Source: Acidobacteriota bacterium
Lineage (GTDB): Bacteria; Acidobacteriota; Vicinamibacteria; Marinacidobacterales; Marinacidobacteraceae
NCBI GenBank assembly: GCA_009840635.1
Contig: VXNL01000014.1
Location: forward strand, 39,275-103,274
DNA: 64,000 nt
Reading direction: 5' to 3'
This document shows, one piece after another, positions 8,377 to 17,660 of this stretch. Numbering within the stretch: the stretch's first letter is position 1; each line of letters starts with the position of its first letter. The notes under the pieces are model-generated. The model worked only from the letters and a program-made list of their open reading frames with translations, made no database searches and was not told the origin of the DNA. A program made the position numbers and the translations under genes.

Positions 8377-9519
8377 ATGGCGATGCACTGTCGCACCGCT
8401 GCGGTCGCTCGGTGGTTCCGTCCAATGCAGAACGGTCCGAGGCCTTCACGAGCCATCCCCTTCCTCGCGGTCGCGGCTGTCCTCTGCGCCAGCGGCGGCG
8501 CCGACAGCTACCTGCTCGTCAGCAACGGCGACGACTGGTCGGCCGAGTTCGCCCAACGCTGGGACCCGGCGGTATGGGGACCCGGCGAGACGCTCGAATG
8601 GGTCATCGCCGACCACCCGGGATGGACGTCACCCTGGGTGGAAGAGGACTGGGATCGGGAGGGGCCGGCACTGTTCGAGAAGCCGGAAGAGGCGCTCCCT
8701 CTCGTCGCGTGGGGGCTCGGCACCTGGACGAACCTCGAAACCGCCGATATTCGCTGGACGGTTACCGGAGTGCAAGAGGTGGCGGGCGTTCTCCGTGACG
8801 GACACAACACGGTTACGACGGAAGCTGCCCCCGGGAAGATCGCCTCGGCAACGACATGGGGGCGACGGGTGCATGGCGAGTGGATGCTGGAAGAGTGCGA
8901 GGTCCGACTGTCTCCCATGGTGGTAGCGGACATGCTCGCAGGAGACGTATTCCATCGGGGCACGCTGGTCCACGAGTTGGGGCACTGCCTGAACCTCCAG
9001 CATTCGGCCGCCCACGGAGACATCGCGAGAACGCTCAATGTCTTTCCCGATTCCCGCGGACACCCGCCGCAGATGGCCTATGCCTTTCGATCATTCCCCG
9101 AACCCACGTTCGACGACGCGGTCGGCGCGTCCCTGATGCGTCCCGCCCCCGGCTGGCTGAGCACTACCGGCGCCATCTCGGGCCGGATCACCGTCGAAGG
9201 ACGGAGGGCAACCCATGTGATGGTCTTCGCCGCCCGTATGACAGGCAGCGGAGTGGAAGAGAGCGTGTCCGCAATGACCGAAGCGGACGGCGATTTCCAC
9301 ATCGAGGGGCTCGTTTCCGGGGTCTACTTCCTGCGAGCCAGCTCCATGATCCGGCCGGACGCCCACGGACATTGGGTGCCCCAAGGGGCGATTCTCGACG
9401 CCCGCGACAAGGTCCTGCTGGATCCGGTTACGGTGCGCGCCGGGAGGGAAACCGCCGGTATCCGGTTGGACCTGGAGCGGGGACGGCAGGGCCGGGACTG
9501 GCAGCCCAAGGATCGGTGA
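8377..9519 (+). CDS. Exported metzincin-like zinc protease with variant motif
   Basis: The 380-residue protein has an N-terminal signal sequence (AIPFLAVAAVLCASG, about residues 26-40; a second ATG at 8425 would shorten the leader). The zinc motif HELGHCLNLQH (H199, E200, H203, H209) has metzincin spacing, HExxHxxxxxH, but carries Asn where metzincins have the invariant Gly. A Met about 45 residues later (SLMRP, ~254) could be the Met-turn. Residues ~265-370 form a carboxypeptidase-regulatory-like beta-sandwich domain (GAISGRITVEG to TVRAGRETAGIRL). It is probably a secreted endopeptidase. Its stop overlaps the start of a lipoprotein gene. Confidence 0.72.
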   Translation: MAMHCRTAAVARWFRPMQNGPRPSRAIPFLAVAAVLCASGGADSYLLVSNGDDWSAEFAQRWDPAVWGPGETLEWVIADHPGWTSPWVEEDWDREGPALFEKPEEALPLVAWGLGTWTNLETADIRWTVTGVQEVAGVLRDGHNTVTTEAAPGKIASATTWGRRVHGEWMLEECEVRLSPMVVADMLAGDVFHRGTLVHELGHCLNLQHSAAHGDIARTLNVFPDSRGHPPQMAYAFRSFPEPTFDDAVGASLMRPAPGWLSTTGAISGRITVEGRRATHVMVFAARMTGSGVEESVSAMTEADGDFHIEGLVSGVYFLRASSMIRPDAHGHWVPQGAILDARDKVLLDPVTVRAGRETAGIRLDLERGRQGRDWQPKDR

Positions 9520-10382
9520 GCGCCGTGTTCCTCATCGGGCGAACTCCACAACGCACGGCGCTCGCCGCAGCACTGGCACTCGCCGCCTGCGGCGGAGACG
9601 GAGGCTCGATCGCGCCGCGGCCGATGCCCGTGGTTCCACCGCAACCGGCGCCTCCACCGCTGCCCACCCCCGACTTGCCAGTCACGGTTTCGTTTTCTGC
9701 GGAAGCCGTAGCGCTGTTGGAGGGAGAAAGCGCCGAGGTTGCGGTTCGGTATCAGGTCCGCGATCTTGCCGCACCCTGGAGACTCGAACTCTCGGTTCTC
9801 GGCGACACGGCTGACGAACACGACATCGCGCTGAGCGCCGACACCGTGGAGATCCCTGCGGGACGGGACCTGAACGGAGAGTTGCCGATCGTCCTGACCG
9901 CGCAGACGGATTCGGCCTTCGCCGAGGAGACCGAGCGGGCCTCGATCCGCTTCGTCCCCGATCCGGACCAGCGCGCCGCGCTCGGCGGGGACCTGCAGGT
10001 TTCGATCAGCGAAGGCGGAGCGGTCCCCTGCCCCGGCGTCCGCATTCTGGCCGGACGCCCTCGCGAACTCCGCAACCGGTTCCCGGTCCTGGAGAGCAGG
10101 GTGACGATCGAGCGAACCGCTGCTGCTGCCGGGACAGAGATCACCCTGGTGGAGCCGTACGACGAGTGGTTCTGGGGCCAGTCAGTTCCGGCGGTCGTCT
10201 TTCGGAACTGGCGCACGGGGACGGCTGGCGACGCGCTTCGGCACGATTTCGACTTCCTCTGGCCGTCGGAGAAGCCGGTCACACCCGGTGAGCCGAGCCT
10301 GGTCCTGGCCTTCTCCGGGGGTTCGTGTGCGGGGGAACCGCTGGCGGGGTGCCGCTCGGATGGCTGCGAGTTGATCCCGTAG
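9516..10382 (+). CDS. Lipoprotein of unknown function, coupled to the protease
   Basis: A GTG start overlaps the TGA of the upstream protease gene (GTGA), which indicates translational coupling. The 288-residue product has a signal peptide ending in a lipobox (ALAACGG), then a Pro-rich linker, a Calx-beta/cadherin-like beta segment (FSAEAVALLEGESAEVAVRY), and a C-terminal part with four cysteines. I do not recognise an enzyme domain. A partner or substrate-presentation role for the protease is only suggested by the gene order. Confidence 0.7.
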   Translation: MSAVFLIGRTPQRTALAAALALAACGGDGGSIAPRPMPVVPPQPAPPPLPTPDLPVTVSFSAEAVALLEGESAEVAVRYQVRDLAAPWRLELSVLGDTADEHDIALSADTVEIPAGRDLNGELPIVLTAQTDSAFAEETERASIRFVPDPDQRAALGGDLQVSISEGGAVPCPGVRILAGRPRELRNRFPVLESRVTIERTAAAAGTEITLVEPYDEWFWGQSVPAVVFRNWRTGTAGDALRHDFDFLWPSEKPVTPGEPSLVLAFSGGSCAGEPLAGCRSDGCELIP

Positions 10383-10415
10383 CTCCGGCGTGTCCCGCTG
10401 GGGTCCTGCTCGGCC

Positions 10416-11075
10416 TCAACTCCCGCCCGGCAGGCCCGAGGACACCAGGCCGCCAAAAACCTCCATCAGCAGGAAACTCGTCGCCAAATGCCCGGTGATG
10501 ACCACGGCCACGAAGAACGCCACCGCGCGACCCCCTCGTTGGTTGCAGGAAACCGCAAACGCCTTCCACATGAGCTGGACCATCCAGACTACGCAGACGC
10601 CGCCCACCACCCCCGCGATGAGGCTCGCCGCCATCTGCGGCGGCAGCCGACCCTCGGCGATGGCCGCAGCCGTCTCCCGGTTGGCATCGCGAACCGGCGC
10701 CGGCAGGTTCGCCAAGGCGAGGAGCACCAGCGGAGCCCGCGCCAGCGCCTGCGTGCCGGCGATGTCGAGCGGACGGACGCTTCGCGGCGCGACCAGGAGC
10801 GAAATCAGCACGAAGAGCACGGACATCACGACCCAGATCACCAAGCCCTCCACCACCGGAACCCACAACGGCACGCTGGACCCGATGCTCAGTCTGAGCA
10901 ATCCGCCGAAGTGGGTTTCTCCGGCCGCCGCCAGCAGCCCCGTCACGACGATGACGGCCGTCCCGATGAGCAGTGCCTGCTCCCCGCCGACGCGGACGAA
11001 CGGATTGAACAGCCAGCGGGCGATGCCCATCTTGCGCGGGACCGCCGCGCTATCCGGCGTTTCCTGACGCACCAT
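10416..11075 (-). CDS. YIP1-family membrane protein
   Basis: The 219-residue protein has about five membrane helices, with the N-terminal region RWLFNPFVRVGGEQALLIGTA and the segment VVEGLVIWVVMSVLFVLISLL that resemble bacterial Yip1-domain proteins. The ATG at 11075 was chosen because it is preceded by GAGGAGGTGACG, a strong ribosome binding site. An upstream in-frame extension to 11228 is low-complexity repeat sequence. Function is unknown. Confidence 0.75.
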   Translation of the reverse strand: MVRQETPDSAAVPRKMGIARWLFNPFVRVGGEQALLIGTAVIVVTGLLAAAGETHFGGLLRLSIGSSVPLWVPVVEGLVIWVVMSVLFVLISLLVAPRSVRPLDIAGTQALARAPLVLLALANLPAPVRDANRETAAAIAEGRLPPQMAASLIAGVVGGVCVVWMVQLMWKAFAVSCNQRGGRAVAFFVAVVITGHLATSFLLMEVFGGLVSSGLPGGS

Positions 11076-11164
11076 CGTCACCTCCTCGGGTATTCTGGCG
11101 ACCGCTGGCGGCCTCGTCGGCCGCTTCCCGCTGCGCCTCGCACTCGAGGCTGGGCCCTGAGGAT

Positions 11165-11214
11165 GCGTGCCGGTCTGGAGGCCGCCACGGGGAGAACTGG
11201 CCGGCGGTCCAAGC
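11165..11214 (+). repeat. REP-like repeat, type B
   Basis: About 50 bases, from GCGTGCCGGTCTGGAGGCC to GGCCGGCGGTCCAAGC. They match 50459-50508 with only a handful of differences. It lies upstream of the YIP1 gene and next to a type A repeat. Confidence 0.65.
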
Positions 11215-11251
11215 CGTAATCGCGACACGGCTCAGTAGCGTATCCGCCCTT

Positions 11252-11299
11252 CCGCTGCGCTGCGCGCAGCGGGTGCCGGCTGAAGCCGGCGTTCCAAGC
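11252..11299 (+). repeat. REP-like two-hairpin repeat, type A
   Basis: First hairpin: CCGCTGCGC, loop TGC, GCGCAGCGG (9 bp, perfect). Second hairpin: GCCGGC, loop TGAA, GCCGGC, followed by GTTCCAAGC. It ends 12 bases from the hppA stop, so it may also act as the hppA transcript end. The last 27 bases recur inverted at 62964-62990 with one mismatch. Confidence 0.75.
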
Positions 11300-11311
11300 T
11301 GTTGCGCAGTC

Positions 11312-13351
<2,040 letters not shown>

Positions 13352-13644
13352 GGGCAGGATCTCCAGTTGGTGAAAGGGCCGGTTCGCGGTTTCTCGCCGG
13401 GTGCCGCGGGGCCAGCCTCAGGCGGGCGCCGCGAGTGGGCGCTGCTCCGGAGCCTCGCGGCCGGAGCATTCGGCTGGCGCAGCCGCCAAACGAGGCGGAA
13501 GGACAGGCGGGAACTCCTCGCCATGGGGCCGGAGAACCCACTCCGAACCCGCTTCTCCGCGCTGCCGGAGCACCGAATTTTATCAGGGCCACGGCTCCGC
13601 AGGACTGTTAGACTCGCGTCCCGGCGCGCGGCCGGAACTTTCCC

Positions 13645-14481
13645 TTGCAACTCCCTCCAGGTGTCTGGATCAGGGTCCGGAATCTCGCAGCCGCGCTGGC
13701 GTGCAGCCTCCTTCTCGGGACCGCGGCTCTCGCCGAAGACCTCCGCTACCCCGTGGACGTCGCGGTCGGGCCCGGCGGGGAGATCTACGTCGCCGACATC
13801 GAGGCGGCGGCGCTGCTCCGCTGGAGCGGGAGCGGATTCGAGGTGGTGGCGAAAGGCGAGGGGCTGCCCAGGACCCCGCTCTTCGGCATCCGGCACATCG
13901 TTCCCACGGGCGACGGAACCGTCCTGGCCAGCGATCCCGCGACGATGGCGCTCTACCGGATCTCGGCCGCGGGCGAGATCGAGGCCATTCCCGACGACGC
14001 CGGGTTCGTGACCCCCTGGGGGATCGCCATCGACCCGTCCGGTGACATCCTGGCGGTGGACCGGGTGACGCAGCGGCTGCGCCGGGTACGTCCGGACTCC
14101 GTCGAGGAGGTCGCCACGATCCGCGCGCCCCGGGCCATCCTGGCCGAGAGCGACGGCTCCCTCCACGTGCTCACGGATCGCAACGTACTGCGGATGGAAG
14201 GCGGCGATGGAGAGCCGCTCGTCCAGTCACCGCCGTTCGAGTTCCCTCACGACTTCGTGCGGGCCCCCGACGGAGGATTCTTCGTGACGGACGGCTATGC
14301 CCGCTGCATCTGGAAGATCAGCCCGGAAGGACGGGTCTCGGTGCACGCCCGCGGCGAGCCGCTCGTCAGCCCCCAGGGCATTGCGGTCACCGCCGACGGC
14401 GATCTCCTGGTCGCTGACGCCCACGCACGGACTGTTTTTCGGGTGTCCGGGAGCGGCGAGATCGTGCCGCTGAGCAACTGA
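13645..14481 (+). CDS. Exported NHL/SMP-30-like beta-propeller protein
   Basis: The 278-residue protein has a signal peptide (NLAAALACSLLLGTAALA, about residues 13-30). It is built of repeated blades of the type 'P.dVAvgPgGeIYVAD', with at least five copies (for example WGIAIDPSGDILAVDR and QGIAVTADGDLLVADA). No catalytic residues are apparent. The only in-frame start near the leader is a TTG at 13645 with a weak ribosome site. It precedes the NSS transporter by 23 bases, so a binding or sensing role beside the transporters is possible but unproven. Confidence 0.75.
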   Translation: MQLPPGVWIRVRNLAAALACSLLLGTAALAEDLRYPVDVAVGPGGEIYVADIEAAALLRWSGSGFEVVAKGEGLPRTPLFGIRHIVPTGDGTVLASDPATMALYRISAAGEIEAIPDDAGFVTPWGIAIDPSGDILAVDRVTQRLRRVRPDSVEEVATIRAPRAILAESDGSLHVLTDRNVLRMEGGDGEPLVQSPPFEFPHDFVRAPDGGFFVTDGYARCIWKISPEGRVSVHARGEPLVSPQGIAVTADGDLLVADAHARTVFRVSGSGEIVPLSN

Positions 14482-14504
14482 CCTGAACAGGAAAGGAAAG
14501 CAAC

Positions 14505-15857
14505 GTGCCTAACGACCGTGGAAGCTGGGGGTCTCGCCCGGGCTTCATCCTGGCCGCTACCGGTTCCGCGGTGGGGCTGGGGAACATCTGGGGGTTTCCG
14601 ACCCAGGTAGGCCAGGGTGGCGGCGCCGCCTTCGTCCTGATCTACCTGATCGCGGTCATCTTCATCTGCGCCCCCATCCTGCTCGGCGAGGTCCTGGTCG
14701 GACGCTACGCGCAACTCGGTCCCGCGGGAGCCGTCCGGCGGATCGCCCCCACGGGTCCCTGGTGGGTGATCGGACTGCTGGCGGTCGCCGCCGGAACCTT
14801 CATCCTGTCGTTCTATGCGGTCATCGCCGGCTGGACCGTGCAGTACCTCTGGCTTGCGGTCACGGACGGGCTCGCTTCGGACGCCGAGGGATCGGGAGCC
14901 CTCTTTGGCCAACTGGCGGCGGACTCGGGCCGGAACGTCCTCTTCACGGGCCTGTTCATCGCCGCGACCGCCTGGTGCGTGAATCGCGGGATCCGCGGCG
15001 GCATCGAGGCGGCATCGCGGTTGATGATGCCCCTGCTCTTCCTCCTGCTGTTAATCCTCGCGATCCGGTCGGTGACGCTGCCGGGCGCCGGCGAAGGGCT
15101 GGCCTACTACCTGCGCCCGGATCTTTCCCAGGCCCTGAATCCCGAGATCATCGGCGCGGCCGTCGGTCAGGCGTTCTTCTCGCTGAGCCTCGGCATGGGG
15201 GCGCTCATCACCTACGGCAGCTACCTCCACCGCTCCCACGCGGTGCGCTCGGCCTCGATGGCCATCGTCGGTATCGATACCGTGATCGCCCTGCTCGCGG
15301 GGTTCATCATCTTCCCCGCCGGTTTCTCGATCGCCGGCTTCGACCCGACCGCGGGCGGACCCGGCCTCATCTTCGCCGTCCTGCCGCAGCTCTTCGCGAC
15401 GCTTCCCGGCGGCCTGCTGTTCGGGGCCGCCTTCTTCCTGCTCCTTTCGGTGGCTGCCTTCACCTCCACGATCTCGCTGCTCGAGGTGCCGGTGGCGCAC
15501 GCCATCGACCAGTGGCGCTGGCCGCGCCGCAAGGCGGTGCTGGCCGTCGGCGCCTTCACTTTCGCGTTCTCGATCCCCTCGGTGCTTTCGTTCGGCGGCG
15601 GGTTCTTCTCCGAGCTTCCCGCGGTCGGGGGCACCTTCTTTGACCTGATGGTCAATGTCTGGAACGAAGGAGCGCTACCCGTCGGCGGCATGCTGATCAG
15701 CCTCTTCATAGGCTGGAAGTGGGGCGCCCGCTTCGCCGGCGACGAACTCCGGCGCGACGGTCCCGGCTTCCCGAGTCCGGCGCTCTGGGGCTTTCTCATC
15801 CGCTTCGTCTCCCCCACGGCCATCTTCCTGCTGATCGTCTTCCGCTTCGTCGGTTAG
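14505..15857 (+). CDS. Sodium-dependent transporter, NSS (SNF) family
   Basis: The 450-residue protein has the NSS signature in TM1, GSAVGLGNIWGFP (about residues 18-30), where the helix unwinds to bind Na+ and substrate (LeuT fold). Further hallmarks are FSLSLGMGALITYGSYL in TM6-like position and FAAVLPQLF-type helix pairs. Bacterial NSS proteins import amino acids or related amines with Na+. The GTG start is preceded by GGAAAGGAAAG. It is followed 27 bases later by an AGCS symporter, so two Na+/amino-acid carriers appear co-expressed. Confidence 0.92.
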   Translation: MPNDRGSWGSRPGFILAATGSAVGLGNIWGFPTQVGQGGGAAFVLIYLIAVIFICAPILLGEVLVGRYAQLGPAGAVRRIAPTGPWWVIGLLAVAAGTFILSFYAVIAGWTVQYLWLAVTDGLASDAEGSGALFGQLAADSGRNVLFTGLFIAATAWCVNRGIRGGIEAASRLMMPLLFLLLLILAIRSVTLPGAGEGLAYYLRPDLSQALNPEIIGAAVGQAFFSLSLGMGALITYGSYLHRSHAVRSASMAIVGIDTVIALLAGFIIFPAGFSIAGFDPTAGGPGLIFAVLPQLFATLPGGLLFGAAFFLLLSVAAFTSTISLLEVPVAHAIDQWRWPRRKAVLAVGAFTFAFSIPSVLSFGGGFFSELPAVGGTFFDLMVNVWNEGALPVGGMLISLFIGWKWGARFAGDELRRDGPGFPSPALWGFLIRFVSPTAIFLLIVFRFVG

Positions 15858-15884
15858 GTCCTCCCTCTTCCTGAAGGAAACACC

Positions 15885-17255
15885 ATGAGCGAATTCATTG
15901 CCGCGGCGTCGAACGCCATCTACCAGTGGTACGCCCTGCCCCTCCTGCTGGTGGCCTGCGGGCTCTACCTGACCATCCGCACCGGTTTCGTCCAGATCCG
16001 CGGCTTCGTCGGCGGGATCAAGCGGGTGGCGCGCGGCATGTCCCACGACCAGGAAGGCGAAGGAGAGATCACCCCCTTCCAGGCGCTGTCGACCGCACTC
16101 GCCTCCACGGTGGGGAACGGAAACATCGGCGGCGTGGCGACCGCGATCCTCGTGGGAGGGCCGGGCGCCATCTTCTGGATGTGGGTCACCGCCGTCTTCG
16201 GGATGGCCACCAAGTACGCGGAGGCGGTGCTCGGCGTTACTTACCGGGTCAAGAAGGAGTCGGGCGCGTTCGCCAGCGGCCCGATGTACTACATCATGGC
16301 GGGCGTCAAGTCGCCGGGAATCGCGAAGGTGCTCGCGATGATGTTCTGCGTCTTCGGGGCCGCCACGGCGCTCCTCGGCACGGGCAACATGGCCCAGTCG
16401 AACACCATCGTCCGGACGTTCGTCGAGGCCGCCGCCGGGTTCGGGCTGGAGGTCTCTCCGTGGGTTCCCGGCCTGCTCATCACGGTCGCGGTCGGCGCCG
16501 TTCTCCTCGGCGGCATCCACCGGATCGCGTCGGTCGCCGAGAAACTCGTGCCGACGATGCTGGTCATCTACCTGGGGATGTCCCTCACGTATCTGCTGAT
16601 GAACATCACGGCGCTTCCGGGCGTCTTCGCGACCATCTTCGAGTACGCGTTCCAGCCGCACGCGGCGGCCGGCGGGTTCCTCGGCGTGACGGTTCGCCAG
16701 GCGATCGCGGCCGGCATCAGCCGCGGCGTGCTGTCCAACGAGGCAGGTCTGGGAAGCGCCCCGATCGCCCACGGCATCGCGCAGGTGAAGCATCCGGCCG
16801 ACCAGGGACTCGTGGGCGTCTTCGAGGTGTTCATCGACACCATCGTGGTCTGCAGCATGACGGCGTTCGCAGTCCTTTCCTCGGGAATGTGGCAGGCGGC
16901 GGAGTACCAGGCGGCGAGCGGCGATCTCACCGCGGCGGCCTTCTCCACTTCGATCGGCGTCGCCCCGCTGGTGATCGCCATCTCCTCCTTCCTCTTCGGT
17001 TTCTCGACCATCATCGGCTGGTACTACTACGGCGAGACCTGCTGGGAGTACATGTTCGGGCGGAAGGGCATCTTCCCCTACCGGGTGATCTACGTGGCCC
17101 TGCTCCTGATCGGCGGGCTGGTGACCGTGGAGACGGTCTGGAACATCGGCACTCTGCTCAACGGGTTCATGGCCTTCCCGAACCTCATCGGGCTCCTGTT
17201 CCTGGGTGGAGTGGTCGCCAAGAAGACGAACGAGTACTACGCCGGAAAGACGTAA
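15885..17255 (+). CDS. Sodium:alanine (AGCS) symporter
   Basis: This 456-residue polytopic protein is of the AGCS family, which imports alanine or glycine with Na+ or H+. Family features are FQALSTALASTVGNGNIGG (about residues 62-80), the strongly conserved GVLSNEAGLGSAPIAH (about 280-295), and FLFGFSTIIGWYYYGE near TM9. The ATG follows GAAGGAAACACC. It lies in the transporter block between the NSS gene and a DUF4190-type small protein. Confidence 0.93.
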   Translation: MSEFIAAASNAIYQWYALPLLLVACGLYLTIRTGFVQIRGFVGGIKRVARGMSHDQEGEGEITPFQALSTALASTVGNGNIGGVATAILVGGPGAIFWMWVTAVFGMATKYAEAVLGVTYRVKKESGAFASGPMYYIMAGVKSPGIAKVLAMMFCVFGAATALLGTGNMAQSNTIVRTFVEAAAGFGLEVSPWVPGLLITVAVGAVLLGGIHRIASVAEKLVPTMLVIYLGMSLTYLLMNITALPGVFATIFEYAFQPHAAAGGFLGVTVRQAIAAGISRGVLSNEAGLGSAPIAHGIAQVKHPADQGLVGVFEVFIDTIVVCSMTAFAVLSSGMWQAAEYQAASGDLTAAAFSTSIGVAPLVIAISSFLFGFSTIIGWYYYGETCWEYMFGRKGIFPYRVIYVALLLIGGLVTVETVWNIGTLLNGFMAFPNLIGLLFLGGVVAKKTNEYYAGKT

Positions 17256-17266
17256 GGAGACTGATC

Positions 17267-17581
17267 CTGAACGGTGAAGCACCCGCCGCCCCGGCGCCGC
17301 CGGGCGCGGGGGGCGCGGGCCCCGCTCCCCAGGGGCCCCCGCTGTCGGACGCGACCCGGACGATGGCCGTGCTGGCTCTCGTTTTCGGCCTCCTCGCCCT
17401 GTTCCTGTTCGGAATTCTCTTCGGACCCGTCGCCATCGTTCTCGGCGCCCTCGCCGGAAGTCGCGGGAGCAAAATGGGCTGGTGGGGCATGGGGCTCGGC
17501 ATCGCCGCGGTCACGTTCTCGCTGGCCGCCTGCGGTATCGCCATGGCTTCGTGCGGGGCCCTGGGCGCGCTCGCCGGGTGA
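17267..17581 (+). CDS. DUF4190-like small membrane protein
   Basis: The protein is 104 residues if translation begins at the CTG at 17267, 7 bases after AAGGAG. The first ATG (17363) would leave 72 residues. An Ala/Pro-rich N-terminus is followed by two hydrophobic helices (MAVLALVFGLLALFLFG and GLGIAAVTFSLAACGIAMA), as in DUF4190 proteins. No upstream ATG, GTG or TTG gives this frame with the ribosome site, so a non-standard start or the internal ATG must be used. Function is unknown. Confidence 0.55.
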   Translation: MNGEAPAAPAPPGAGGAGPAPQGPPLSDATRTMAVLALVFGLLALFLFGILFGPVAIVLGALAGSRGSKMGWWGMGLGIAAVTFSLAACGIAMASCGALGALAG

Positions 17582-17660
17582 CCGGCGGCGGATCCGCAGA
17601 GCACTCCGCATCGAGCACCGGTCCGGCCTTGAGGAGCCGGGCGCCCTGCGGCGCTAACGT

